From assembly GCA_002067585.1 (NCBI GenBank), contig MVQO01000235.1, positions 1 to 42,249 on the forward strand: a stretch of 42,249 nt of DNA, written 5' to 3'. Positions 8,168 through 16,229 of this stretch are shown here, in pieces. Within the stretch, counting starts at the first letter, position 1, and each line of letters begins with the position of its first letter. A program made the position numbers and the translations under genes. The notes under the pieces were generated by a model, which was not told the DNA's origin, did no database searches, and worked only from the letters and a program-made list of their open reading frames with translations. Origin of the DNA: Syntrophorhabdus sp. PtaB.Bin027. Its GTDB lineage: Bacteria; Desulfobacterota; Syntrophorhabdia; Syntrophorhabdales; Syntrophorhabdaceae.

Positions 8168-8554
8168 ATGATGCATGTCAGGTTTAACAGGAATGTGATG
8201 TTGATGTGTGGCTTATTGATTGCACTTGGTATTATTTTGAGCCCTGTGCTGGCAAGCGCTCAAGCAACGGGTAAAGGGGTCAAGTTTGAAACATATCGGA
8301 CAGCCATAAAGAAGGACTATGGCATAGACATAAAGGATTTCAAGGACCAGCTAAAAGGTGGAAAGGCTGATGGTAAAGATATAACCAAGTATGATCTGAA
8401 ACAGTTACTTATGGGTATTAAAACCGAACAGGAACATACTACGAATAAAATGATTGCACTGGAAATAACCATGGATCACCTTGAAAAAATTCCAGACTAT
8501 TATGACCGATTGGCCGAGATGGAAGAAGAAGCTCTGGATGACCTCGAAGACTAA
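8168..8554 (+). CDS. Small secreted protein of unknown function
   Basis: A 128-residue protein with a clear signal peptide (hydrophobic stretch about 11-28, likely cleaved after ASA at 29-31). The mature part is about 97 residues, highly charged, mostly helical in look, Lys-rich at first (KKDYGIDIKDFKDQLKGGK) and acidic at the end (AEMEEEALDDLED). No cysteines are in the mature part and no domain is recognised. AGGAGGT precedes the start; the first two codons are both ATG, so the start may be one codon later. It has its own promoter and faces the thioredoxin-fold gene tail to tail. Confidence 0.75.
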   Translation: MMHVRFNRNVMLMCGLLIALGIILSPVLASAQATGKGVKFETYRTAIKKDYGIDIKDFKDQLKGGKADGKDITKYDLKQLLMGIKTEQEHTTNKMIALEITMDHLEKIPDYYDRLAEMEEEALDDLED

Positions 8555-8597
8555 AGGGCAGATTCAGAAAAAATAGGGAAGAGAAAAGATCAGACCG

Positions 8598-9203
8598 TTA
8601 TTTCAGTAGCTCGAGAGCATTGACAATATTGTCAATGCCGACAAACGGCTGTTTTTCTGTTCCATTATCAATGATGATGGTGGGGGTTGCTCTTACCCCA
8701 TCGTCTTTGATGTATTGGCTCATTGCATTGAATGTCTGTTTAGGGTCAAAAGGCTTAAAGCCTATCCCTTTTTGGGTGAGAACTTCTTCGAGTTTTTCCT
8801 TGGCGGTGATTTTTTGGCTTGCTGCTTCAAAGAGGACCCTTCTTGCAGATAAGGCGTGCTCGAAGTCTTTTTTGAGATTGAGTATGTAGAGAAAATACTG
8901 TGCATACAGAGAAGTTGTCTTATGAGCAGGCGTATCAATAAACATGAGCTTTATCTTATTTGTTTTTACCAGTTGCAGAAGCAGGGCCTCAACTTTTGGC
9001 TCGCCAGCACGGCACGGTCCGCAAAAATAATCTGTATAAACACGGACGATTGTCTTACCCTGGCCATAGGAAGGAAGGAGCACTCCCTGTGCATAAAGAA
9101 AACTGGGCCTCAGCGGAATACAGATTGCAAGGAGTAGGGCAGTAATTGCTATAGCAGCGCAGATGGTATCCGGTGATCTCTTCACGGATTTTAATATACC
9201 CAA
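8598..9203 (-). CDS. Membrane-anchored or periplasmic thioredoxin-fold protein (DsbA/DsbG-like)
   Basis: About 200 residues with an N-terminal hydrophobic segment (about 13-38, signal peptide or anchor) and then a thioredoxin-like domain. The active site YTDYFCGPCRAGEP has the redox pair Cys61-Cys64 with a thioredoxin-type CGPC centre. A helical insertion follows, and the cis-proline loop is GVRATPTIII near 174. The layout (CxxC, helical insertion, TPT loop, FVG near the end) is that of DsbA/DsbG-like thiol oxidoreductases. The start is uncertain: TTG at 9203, or GTG at 9185, which gives a more usual signal peptide (MKRSPDTICA). No strong Shine-Dalgarno supports either. Confidence 0.8.
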   Translation of the reverse strand: MGILKSVKRSPDTICAAIAITALLLAICIPLRPSFLYAQGVLLPSYGQGKTIVRVYTDYFCGPCRAGEPKVEALLLQLVKTNKIKLMFIDTPAHKTTSLYAQYFLYILNLKKDFEHALSARRVLFEAASQKITAKEKLEEVLTQKGIGFKPFDPKQTFNAMSQYIKDDGVRATPTIIIDNGTEKQPFVGIDNIVNALELLK

Positions 9204-9265
9204 AATATGGTCTGGTGTAAAGTGGGTATTGTCACATCAGGGAGATCTTCCCATGGTTTGCAATA

Positions 9266-9294
9266 TTGACAGGGGGAAGTTTGGCTGATACCAT
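9266..9294 (+). promoter_or_regulatory. Possible promoter for the unknown gene pair 9398-10062
   Basis: TTGACA (9266-9271), 17-nt spacer, TACCAT (9289-9294). The -35 is perfect and the -10 is weak. It would give a leader of about 100 nt that contains the heptad repeats. Confidence 0.35.
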
Positions 9295-9353
9295 AAAAGA
9301 TAATCTCGGATTTTTGACGCTTGATTATGAATTTGAAAATTGAACTCCTAAAT

Positions 9354-9381
9354 ACTGATAACTGATAGCTCAAAGCTTATT
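9354..9381. repeat. Degenerate 7-nt tandem repeat
   Basis: ACTGATA occurs twice back to back (9354-9367) and is followed by two related heptads, GCTCAAA and GCTTATT. It lies in the gap before the unknown gene pair; see the other period-7 sites near 10063, 25476, 25659 and 26434. Confidence 0.45.
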
Positions 9382-9397
9382 TCTCAGGGGGTAATGA

Positions 9398-9730
9398 ATG
9401 GAAGATCAATTTGGCAGGGACCCGCAGGTCAGATACTTAAGGCGGGTCTTTGCCGGAATGGAACAGAAGCAAAAGGAACTTTTGGAGCGGATAGGTCTTA
9501 TTCCTACAGATTACCGGCTGAAACGAATTCGTGAGGCAGCACTGAAACACTTCGAGAAGGCCTGGATGCTTGCAGGCAGGAGGGGAATGGTAGAAACCGA
9601 GGACGAGATAGCAGGCCTGTACACACATTGTCTTGCAAGAGTTCTTTCAGGAAACCGTATCAGTGTCCCAACAGAATTACTTCCCTCAAATGAAAAGATT
9701 AATGAAATTATCCAGGAGGTGTTCAAATGA
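9398..9730 (+). CDS. Unknown protein, first gene of a two-gene operon
   Basis: A 110-residue soluble protein without signal peptide, membrane segment or cysteine cluster. It looks fully helical, with many Arg/Lys/Glu residues (RYLRRVFAGMEQKQKELLERIG, ALKHFEKAWMLAGRRG). I do not recognise the family. The ATG has CAGGGGG 6 nt upstream. Its stop overlaps the start of the next gene as ATGA, so the two are almost surely translated together and may act together. Confidence 0.75.
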   Translation: MEDQFGRDPQVRYLRRVFAGMEQKQKELLERIGLIPTDYRLKRIREAALKHFEKAWMLAGRRGMVETEDEIAGLYTHCLARVLSGNRISVPTELLPSNEKINEIIQEVFK

Positions 9731-10062
9731 TTCGTTTGCGCCTCTTCGGACGATGCCGAATATATCATGACCCTGTATCACCGGTTCTGCGTGCCCCAGC
9801 GCAGATTGGATGGGATGCCTGGTTTCGTTCAATCGATCTTGTTACCCCCCAACCCCTCAAGGGAGAAGAGTTGCTGAGGAGAACACGGGGGTGGTGGACA
9901 GTTGAACCGACGGAGGTTGCCGAGGTCGTAAAAAAGAACGGCCGCCTTGTTGTTGGTGAAGGCGGGGAGTTAATGGTGGAATTTGAGGATGAACAATCAG
10001 TCCAGGCGTTATCAACGGCCCTGAAAGAAAAGTTTGGTGATCAGGTTCAGCTCGCACCGTAA
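9727..10062 (+). CDS. Unknown protein, second gene of a two-gene operon
   Basis: A 111-residue soluble protein. The N-terminal half has Trp and Arg in short clusters (DAWFRSIDL, LRRTRGWWTVEP). The second half is a compact alternating segment that ends LKEKFGDQVQLAP. No family is recognised and no catalytic motif is evident. AGGAGG lies 7 nt before the ATG (9714-9719). It shares a 4-nt ATGA overlap with the gene before. The pair is flanked on both sides by period-7 repeats. Confidence 0.75.
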   Translation: MIRLRLFGRCRIYHDPVSPVLRAPAQIGWDAWFRSIDLVTPQPLKGEELLRRTRGWWTVEPTEVAEVVKKNGRLVVGEGGELMVEFEDEQSVQALSTALKEKFGDQVQLAP

Positions 10063-10083
10063 TGAGCGCTGAGCGCTCAGCAT
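10063..10083. repeat. Degenerate 7-nt tandem repeat that can fold as a hairpin
   Basis: TGAGCGC occurs twice in tandem and is followed by TCAGCAT. The same bases form a 7-bp stem (TGAGCGC-TGA-GCGCTCA, 10063-10079). It starts right at the stop codon of the unknown gene pair, with a short T-run at 10091-10095, so it may also work as a weak terminator. Confidence 0.4.
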
Positions 10084-10112
10084 GATTCTGTTTTTCTCGG
10101 TTTTTGGCTATG

Positions 10113-10130
10113 AGCTGATAGGTATCAGCT
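10113..10130. repeat. Inverted repeat in the convergent gap
   Basis: AGCTGATA-GG-TATCAGCT, perfect 8-bp arms, between the unknown gene pair and the convergent arn operon. It has no T-tract on either strand's downstream side, so a classical terminator is not supported. Confidence 0.4.
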
Positions 10131-10144
10131 AAAAAAGCTATTTC

Positions 10145-11182
10145 TCAGCATCCTGCCTTCATGTTTGCATCAAGATAATACTCAAGGGTTTTTCTCAGAG
10201 CAGTATCCAGGTCAACTTTTGGCTCCCATCCAATGAGCGCCCGCGCTTTTCTGATTGATGGTACCCGAAAATTTATGTCCTGATAACCATCTCCGTAGAA
10301 ATCCTTTGAAAATACTTCTTTAATCTCTGAATGTTTCTTATAATGGCCCGTGGAGGGATGGTTTACAAAAATATCTTTCAACTTGTGCGCAAGCTCTTTC
10401 ACAGTAGCTTCGTTCTTCGGGTTGCCGATATTGAATATCTCACCGTTGAACTTGTTCTCTTTATTTTCAATGATCTTAACGAGGCATTCAATACCGTCGT
10501 CGATATAGGTGAAACATCTTTTTTGTAGTCCCCCGTCAACAAGACAGATTGGTTCACTCTTAATGAGGCTACCGATAAACTGGGTTACAACACGGGAACT
10601 GCCTTCTTTTTCCGGATCGGATGTTAATTCATCCAGTTTTGGGCCGATCCAGTTAAAAGGCCTGAAACACGTGAACCTGAGCCCTCGCTCAAAGCCATAT
10701 GCCCAGATGACACGGTCAAGGAGCTGTTTGGAAGCACTGTAAATCCAGCGCTGCTTCCTTATGGGGCCCAGGACCAGGTGGCTCTCATCTTCATCGAACT
10801 CCGTGTCTGTGCACATGCCATAGACTTCGGATGTGGAGGGAAAGAGAAGTCTTTTGTTGTATTTTACACAGAGCCGGACAATGGCGAGGTTTTCCTCAAA
10901 ATCTAACTCGAAGACCTTCAGGGGCTCTCTTACATATGTAGCCGGTGTTGCAATGGCAACAAGAGGCATTACAACATCGCACTTCTTAACATGGTACTCA
11001 ATCCATTCCTTGTTAATGCCAATATCGCCCTCCACAAAGTGAAAGTGATTGCTCCCGAGACATGCATCAAGCTTGTCATTTCTGATATCCATTCCGTACA
11101 CTTCCCAGTCTGTATCGCTCAGAATCTTGGCCACAAGGCTGTTGCCAATGAATCCATTTACGCCGAGTACCAGTAGCTTCAC
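10145..11182 (-). CDS. UDP-glucuronate C4''-dehydrogenase/decarboxylase (stand-alone ArnA dehydrogenase half)
   Basis: A 345-residue NAD-dependent short-chain dehydrogenase corresponding to the C-terminal half of E. coli ArnA, which makes UDP-4-keto-arabinose from UDP-glucuronate. It shows [10 protein letters not shown] (NAD loop, residues 7-16), PSTSEVYG (Ser/Thr116-118 and the decarboxylation Glu119), Tyr148 with Lys152 in IYSASK, and FRPFNWIGP. ArnA normally fuses this with a formyltransferase; here the two halves are separate genes. The GTG start at 11182 overlaps the stop of the formyltransferase gene (GTGA), with GGAGG upstream. It is the last gene of the leftward arnC operon. Confidence 0.88.
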   Translation of the reverse strand: MKLLVLGVNGFIGNSLVAKILSDTDWEVYGMDIRNDKLDACLGSNHFHFVEGDIGINKEWIEYHVKKCDVVMPLVAIATPATYVREPLKVFELDFEENLAIVRLCVKYNKRLLFPSTSEVYGMCTDTEFDEDESHLVLGPIRKQRWIYSASKQLLDRVIWAYGFERGLRFTCFRPFNWIGPKLDELTSDPEKEGSSRVVTQFIGSLIKSEPICLVDGGLQKRCFTYIDDGIECLVKIIENKENKFNGEIFNIGNPKNEATVKELAHKLKDIFVNHPSTGHYKKHSEIKEVFSKDFYGDGYQDINFRVPSIRKARALIGWEPKVDLDTALRKTLEYYLDANMKAGC

Positions 11183-12105
11183 GTGTTTCCTCCAAGGATT
11201 TTATTTTCTACATCATATTTTTCCGCAAAGGCCTCGCCATCCATTTCATCCCCGCCATCCAGTTGCACCCTGTGAAGTGTAAGTGCCCCTTTGCCAGTAC
11301 TGACAGCAAGGGGTTTGGTTGAAATAACGGAACCAGGTAAGCTGTCCGTCAGGTCGTTCAAAGGCCAGGCTTTCCAGATAAAGAATTTTTTGCCATCAAG
11401 ATAGGTGAAAGCACCTGGGTAGGGATGGGTTACAGCACGGGTTAAATTATAAATCGAAATAGCGTCTTGCTGCCATGAAATGAGACCATCTTCTGGTTTT
11501 CTTCCACCAAAATAGGATGGTTGGCCCATGCCATCCTGGGACAGTCTGGTGAATGACCTATTTTTTATGTGTGGCAGAATCTCTTTCATCAGTATCCTTG
11601 CTGTACCGGCCATTTTCATGAATAATGTATAGGCATTGTCATCAAATGATATATCCACAGGTTTCTGGACGACAATATCTCCGGCATCAGGTTTTTCCAC
11701 CATATAATGCAGGGTGAGGCCTGTTTTGGTTTCACCTGCAATCAGCACCCAATTAACCGGGCATCTTCCCCTGTACTTTGGGAGCATGGATCCATGAAGG
11801 TTGAAGGCCCCTATAGGCGGAATTGAAAGGATCTCCACGGGTATCAAATTCCTGTAGTAAAAAGAAAAGATGACATCCGGTTTCATACCCGATATGATTG
11901 GCGCCCATGATGGTTCTTTCAGATTGTCCGGTGTGTAAATCGGGATGCCTTTCTTGTGGGCAAGCTCTGCTGGCCGTCTGAACCAGATCTTTTCATTAGG
12001 GTCATCATTGTGGGTGAACAAGCAGGGTACATCGATGCCAAAATCAATCAACTCTTCGAGGCAGACGTATCCAATCTCATGATAGGCAAAAACGACCGCC
12101 CTCAA
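11179..12105 (-). CDS. UDP-L-Ara4N formyltransferase (stand-alone ArnA formyltransferase half)
   Basis: A 308-residue N10-formyltetrahydrofolate-dependent formyltransferase. The catalytic trio is at Asn102, His104 and Asp140, the same numbers as in E. coli ArnA, within [19 protein letters not shown] and VEKPDAGD. Length and motifs fit the N-terminal half of ArnA rather than methionyl-tRNA formyltransferase. The start is TTG at 12105, overlapping the arnC stop (TTGA), so translation is probably coupled. Its expected substrate UDP-Ara4N would need an ArnB aminotransferase, which is not in this window. Confidence 0.85.
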   Translation of the reverse strand: MRAVVFAYHEIGYVCLEELIDFGIDVPCLFTHNDDPNEKIWFRRPAELAHKKGIPIYTPDNLKEPSWAPIISGMKPDVIFSFYYRNLIPVEILSIPPIGAFNLHGSMLPKYRGRCPVNWVLIAGETKTGLTLHYMVEKPDAGDIVVQKPVDISFDDNAYTLFMKMAGTARILMKEILPHIKNRSFTRLSQDGMGQPSYFGGRKPEDGLISWQQDAISIYNLTRAVTHPYPGAFTYLDGKKFFIWKAWPLNDLTDSLPGSVISTKPLAVSTGKGALTLHRVQLDGGDEMDGEAFAEKYDVENKILGGNT

Positions 12106-13031
12106 AATAGTTCCTTTTTAATAATGTATCGTGGTCTTCTGCGGACTTCCTGGTAAATTCTCCCGATATACTCGCCAATAACACCAAGGGCAAAGATTTG
12201 AATACCTATGAAGAAGAAAAGGATTCCGAAGAGAGTAAAGGCTCCCTCTGACTCAGGTCCTATAATCAACCTTCGGATAAAGAGGAATAGAGCAAAAAAA
12301 AGTCCAAGTAAGGCAATGACGCTACCAAGAACGCCGATGAACTGAATGGGAAGAAGAGAAAAACTTGTCATAAGATCAAAATTCAGGCGGAGCAACTTAA
12401 AGATGCTGTATTTTGATTGACCCTTCTTTCTCTCTTCGTGGGCTACCTCTATCTCCACTATCTTTCTTGCAAACGTATTTGCAAGGGCAGGTATAAAACT
12501 CGATGATTCAGTACACATGTTAATGTGGTCGATGACCGGGCGTGAATACGCACGGAGCATGCATCCATAATCTTTCAGCTTAACCCCTACGAGACGTGAA
12601 GTAATTTTATTGACAATGTTTGAGGCAAACCTCCGGAAGAATGAATCGTGGCGGTTTTTCCGGAACGTTGCCACAACCTCATATCCTTCCTCCATCTTGC
12701 TGACAAGCCTTGGTATTTCTTCAGGAGGATTCTGAAGGTCACCATCTATAGTAATGATAATATCTCCCTGGCAAAATTGAAAACCTGCGAAGAGGGCCAT
12801 GTGCTGTCCGTAGTTCCTGTTGAACTCAATCACTTTGACACCTGGAAATCGCTCGTGGAAATCTTCGAGGATCCTTTGTGTGTTGTCGATGCTCCCGTCA
12901 TTTATGTAGATAATCTCATATGGTTTGCCAATGCCTTCCAGTGCATCACGAATCCTTTGTTGAAGCTCAGGGAGGGAATCCTGTTCATTGAGAAGGGGAA
13001 TGAGAACCGAGATGTAGGGTTTGGTATCCAT
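12102..13031 (-). CDS. arnC: Undecaprenyl-phosphate Ara4FN transferase (ArnC-like GT2)
   Basis: A 309-residue membrane glycosyltransferase. The N-terminal GT-A domain shows ISVLIPLLNEQDSLPEL, YEIIYINDGSIDNT and the DxD-like ITIDGDLQNPPEE, followed by FRKNRHDSFFRR. Two C-terminal membrane helices (about 215-245 and 255-285) and the ending GEYIGRIYQEVRRRP are typical of ArnC and related polyprenyl-phosphate transferases. It should attach formylated Ara4N to undecaprenyl phosphate. It heads a three-gene operon with 4-nt overlaps. The promoter at 13041-13069 puts transcription start within a few bases of the ATG, with no Shine-Dalgarno. Other GT2 polyprenyl transferases look similar; the ArnA-like neighbours decide the name. 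Confidence 0.85.
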   Translation of the reverse strand: MDTKPYISVLIPLLNEQDSLPELQQRIRDALEGIGKPYEIIYINDGSIDNTQRILEDFHERFPGVKVIEFNRNYGQHMALFAGFQFCQGDIIITIDGDLQNPPEEIPRLVSKMEEGYEVVATFRKNRHDSFFRRFASNIVNKITSRLVGVKLKDYGCMLRAYSRPVIDHINMCTESSSFIPALANTFARKIVEIEVAHEERKKGQSKYSIFKLLRLNFDLMTSFSLLPIQFIGVLGSVIALLGLFFALFLFIRRLIIGPESEGAFTLFGILFFFIGIQIFALGVIGEYIGRIYQEVRRRPRYIIKKELF

Positions 13032-13040
13032 TCAAAAGTT

Positions 13041-13069
13041 TTTATATGCTAATATCTGATATTTTTCAA
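13041..13069 (-). promoter_or_regulatory. Promoter of the arnC operon
   Basis: Minus strand: TTGAAA (13069-13064), 17-nt spacer, TATAAA (13046-13041). The -10 is only 9 nt from the ATG, which predicts a leader of about 2-3 nt. The spacer contains the short palindrome AATAT-CTG-ATATT (13051-13063), a possible regulator site. Confidence 0.65.
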
Positions 13070-13111
13070 TAATTATCTATTACAGGGTCTGTGTCGGCCC
13101 CTCCATCTAAA

Positions 13112-13183
13112 CCATTTAAGCACTTTAAGGGGTTCAGGCTGTTCGTACTGTTTGAACGGCTACAGTTGTTCATTCTTTTCGTC
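13112..13183. repeat. Degenerate 9-nt tandem repeat in the arnC / response-regulator gap
   Basis: Eight consecutive nonamers with loose consensus nnGTTnnAn, for example CCATTTAAG, CACTTTAAG and CTGTTTGAA. The divergent gap 13070-13508 holds no gene. Apart from this repeat it shows an 8-bp inverted repeat TTGCCAAT/ATTGGCAA around 13355-13406, upstream of the response regulator. Confidence 0.45.
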
Positions 13184-13508
13184 CAAGAATGGAGTAGTTG
13201 TTTCAAGCCATGCCATGTGTTACTCTATGGGCCATGTTCTCTGCCCTCTGTAACCATCACCGGGGCTTCAGAAGACAGGTCGTCCTCTCAACGGAGAGTT
13301 CCTGTGTCCTCCTTGAAGTTTATTCAAAATACATCATGAAACCTAACCAGAATATTGCCAATTTGTTACCAATTTATAATATTGCTTCTTGAGGTTATTG
13401 GCAAAAATATATTATCATTGGGTATATAAATGTTTTTTCTCAAATCTACTCTGCGAACTGTCCATCTTGAACAAGAAATGCATATATGTTTGATACAAGG
13501 ATATTATT

Positions 13509-14186
13509 ATGCGAATCCTCCATGTTGAAGATGATAAAGATATTGCATCCTTCGTAATAAAGGGTCTCAAAGAAGCAGGTCATGTTGTGGACCACGTAGA
13601 GAACGGTGAAGACGGGCTCCATAGGGCGCTGACTGAGGAGTATGATGTTGCCATTATAGACCTGATGTTGCCAAAGCTTGATGGCCTCTCCCTCATAACC
13701 GAGATGCGTAAAAAAGGAAGAAAGACACCGGTGATCATTCTCAGCGCCAAACGGACTGTTGATGATCGAGTTCGGGGCCTGGAGGAGGGCAGCGATGATT
13801 ACCTCACAAAACCCTTTGCCTTTGCCGAACTCATAGCCCGTATAAACGCTCTTGTCCGAAGAGCGAGCAATATACCTGATGCTGCACACCTTACTGTTGG
13901 AGACCTTTCAATTGATTTGCCGGCCAGACGAGTTGTCAGGGCAGGGCAGACGATCGACTTGCAACCGCGGGAGTTTGCTTTACTTGAATACCTCATGAGG
14001 AATGCCGGACGGGTGGTTTCCAAGACGATGATTATGGAACACGTATGGGACTATAATTTTGATCCCCAGACAAATGTGGTAGAGACAAGAGTAAGCAGAT
14101 TGCGCGACAAAATCAACCGTGGTTTCGACAGACAGCTTATCGAGACTGTGCGGGGAGCAGGGTATGTCCTTAGAAAGGATCCTTAG
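13509..14186 (+). CDS. OmpR/PmrA-type response regulator
   Basis: A 225-residue two-domain regulator. The receiver domain (1-120) has the acidic pair in VEDDKD, the phosphorylation site Asp51 in AIIDLMLPKLDG and the conserved Lys in ILSAKRT. The C-terminal winged helix (about 128-222) has LQPREFALLEYLMRN and VSRLRDKI. The following kinase overlaps its 3' end by 23 nt, so they form a pair. It is divergent from arnC, and lipid A modification genes are often controlled by PmrA-like regulators, so arnC is a plausible target; that link is inferred. Confidence 0.9.
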   Translation: MRILHVEDDKDIASFVIKGLKEAGHVVDHVENGEDGLHRALTEEYDVAIIDLMLPKLDGLSLITEMRKKGRKTPVIILSAKRTVDDRVRGLEEGSDDYLTKPFAFAELIARINALVRRASNIPDAAHLTVGDLSIDLPARRVVRAGQTIDLQPREFALLEYLMRNAGRVVSKTMIMEHVWDYNFDPQTNVVETRVSRLRDKINRGFDRQLIETVRGAGYVLRKDP

Positions 14187-15243
14187 GCTACGTCATACGG
14201 TTGCTTTCCGGCTTACTGTGTGGTACGCGGTGTTTTTCACAGGGGGTATGCTGGTTGTAGTTATAGCCTTTAGCCTCCTCCTCCTTCGCGGCATCCACCA
14301 TGTACATCTCTCCCCTTACACCCTTCATGAACTGCTTGAGGCCTACCTGAAATTTTTCGGTTTTTCCATTGCCTGTGTTGCCCTTGGTTCACTTTTTGTT
14401 GGCTGGTTCATGGCCAGGCATGCTCTATCCGGAGTTATTGAACTTACCAGAACTGCGAACGCTGTAGCTGCAGGCACACTGAATGAACGTGTTCCGGTAA
14501 AGGGGAGACAGGATGAGATTGACTACCTTGCCAAAACATTCAACATTATGCTTGAAAAAATCAATGACCTGATCCAGGGGATGAAAGAAACCAATGATAA
14601 TATAGCCCATGATCTGAGAAGCCCGATTACGAGGATGAGAGGTGTTGCAGAGGCGGCATTATCGAGCAGCTCCTCATCTGAGGCCCATTGTCTGCTGGCT
14701 GGACATGTTGTGGAACAATGTGACCGGCTCCTTGGCATGATCAACACTGTACTTGATATTTCGGAGGCAGAGGCTGGTGTATCGAAACTCGACATCGAAG
14801 AGATTGATGTCACTGAAATTGTTCAGGATGCTGTGGGACTTTTTCTGCCCATGGCTGAAGATAAGAATATTACGGTACAGATTCAGGCATCGTCCGGTGT
14901 AAAACATTATAGCGACAGGCGTAAACTCCAGAGAATCCTGGGAAATCTTCTTGACAATGCCATAAAATTTACACCATCGGGAGGATTCATTACCATATCC
15001 GTGAGCAGTGATACAAAAAAGATCACCATCGAAGTGAAGGATACGGGAATAGGAATATCTGAACAGGATTCTACCCAGATTTTTGACAAATTCTTTCGGG
15101 CGGACAGGAGCAGGTCAGAGCCAGGCAGCGGCCTTGGATTAAGTTTGGCCCGTGCTTTTGCCTCATCTCTTGGTGGTTCTTTGACGGTAAAAAGCTCTCC
15201 AGGTCATGGGAGCGTATTTACGGTAACCATACCTCGAACATGA
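14164..15243 (+). CDS. Sensor histidine kinase paired with the upstream response regulator
   Basis: A 359-residue membrane kinase: TM1 about 20-42, a short periplasmic loop of only about 20 residues, TM2 about 64-84, then HAMP (about 85-140). The HisKA domain has phospho-accepting His149 in NIAHDLRSPITR. The ATPase domain has NLLDNAIKFT (N box), DTGIGI (G1) and GSGLGLSLA (G2). The tiny periplasmic loop suggests signal sensing in or near the membrane. The start at 14164 has a GAGCAGGG Shine-Dalgarno; the frame extends 15 codons further into the regulator gene. Confidence 0.9.
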   Translation: MSLERILRLRHTVAFRLTVWYAVFFTGGMLVVVIAFSLLLLRGIHHVHLSPYTLHELLEAYLKFFGFSIACVALGSLFVGWFMARHALSGVIELTRTANAVAAGTLNERVPVKGRQDEIDYLAKTFNIMLEKINDLIQGMKETNDNIAHDLRSPITRMRGVAEAALSSSSSSEAHCLLAGHVVEQCDRLLGMINTVLDISEAEAGVSKLDIEEIDVTEIVQDAVGLFLPMAEDKNITVQIQASSGVKHYSDRRKLQRILGNLLDNAIKFTPSGGFITISVSSDTKKITIEVKDTGIGISEQDSTQIFDKFFRADRSRSEPGSGLGLSLARAFASSLGGSLTVKSSPGHGSVFTVTIPRT

Positions 15244-15350
15244 AATAAGAATTGTGGATAATATCTATATACCAATTTGTGAATACTGGCGATTTTGATG
15301 GATGAGTTTGTGTGTCTCTTTCCTTCCTCACCGAATTATCCCTGTTTTCA

Positions 15351-15806
15351 TTATTCGCAAAGATTAGACCACAAGGCACCCAAAGCTGAATCGAGATAGA
15401 GTCGGCGAGGGGCCTTACCGGCTGATGTTTGTAATCCTTTTCCCTCTGATTCTGAAGAATCTGAACTTGTCTCCTCTATCATTCTGTATGATTTTGATTT
15501 GCAGTTGATTTCAATATGGCCTCTGTATTGTTCTGATTCGTCTGATCCATCTTTTTCAGCCAAATTCTCTGAGTCATCATCCCCTACAGTTGTTTTGAAC
15601 CATACCCGGGCAATGCCTTTGGAGGGTTTTTCAATGCTTTCTTTGTCGTAATAGTAGTTGAGGTTTTCATATTTTCCTCCTGCGCCCTTTTCGTTCATTT
15701 TTTGATAGAACATCTTCCATTCAGCCCCTTGCAAAGGCGAGGAAAAACTAAAAACAGCAACAGCAATAAAAAAACAAATGACAGGGATTAATCTGCAATA
15801 AAACAT
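15351..15806 (-). CDS. Secreted protein resembling surface-adhesin protein E
   Basis: A 151-residue exported protein with a signal peptide (about 1-28, ending LQGA-EW). The mature start EWKMFYQ, then NLNYYYDKESIEK, GIARVWFKT and a late IEINCKSKSYRMIE follow the pattern of small adhesin-E-like proteins (a Tyr-rich strand with Asp, then RVW). It carries a Ser/Asp/Glu-rich insertion. Two mature cysteines (in EINCKS and SNLCE) could form a disulfide. GGAGG lies 8 nt before the ATG. The family link is by pattern and should be treated as tentative. Confidence 0.7.
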   Translation of the reverse strand: MFYCRLIPVICFFIAVAVFSFSSPLQGAEWKMFYQKMNEKGAGGKYENLNYYYDKESIEKPSKGIARVWFKTTVGDDDSENLAEKDGSDESEQYRGHIEINCKSKSYRMIEETSSDSSESEGKGLQTSAGKAPRRLYLDSALGALWSNLCE

Positions 15807-16229
15807 ACTGTATACCTCCGTGAGTCCATTTTAACACAGGCTTGCTCTCGCTGAACAATAGCTACATAATAATCCTTTTTTGTATCAACGTCCACGGTAT
15901 ATTATCTTTACTGTTTTTTTACTGATAACCTGTTTAGTGTATGAACCAGCCGCACCCGAACCAGTACCTTCTTTTTTATAAAAGGGTTCAAACAAGCAGA
16001 GGGGGGAGCTCAATACCGATAAGGATAGGTTTTCCCATCATAGTGATCTCTTGTTTATTTTCAGTTCTTTTGATTCTGAATGATAGAAAAGAGATTTGGG
16101 TGGGGACATTGCTGGAATAGCACAGTTTTTTTTGGCATGCATGAGAAGGAGTGGCTTTGCGATCATGTTACATAGTCACCTTTATGTGGTATTTGAAACA
16201 GGAATATACCTGTAGATCCAACCCCTGGA
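15807..16229. other. 423-nt gap without a recognisable gene
   Basis: Both strands are closed by stops in all frames apart from short meaningless stretches. It contains a GATCCA/TGGATC inverted repeat with a 5-nt centre near 16217-16233, at the 3' end of the convergent glycosyltransferase gene, but no T-tract. No RNA gene is seen. Confidence 0.5.

Noticed and set aside
13112..13129. PmrA-type box (TTTAAG direct repeats) in front of arnC
   Set aside because: The two TTTAAG are 9 nt apart, whereas known PmrA half-sites are 11 nt apart; they are better explained as units of the 9-nt repeat.
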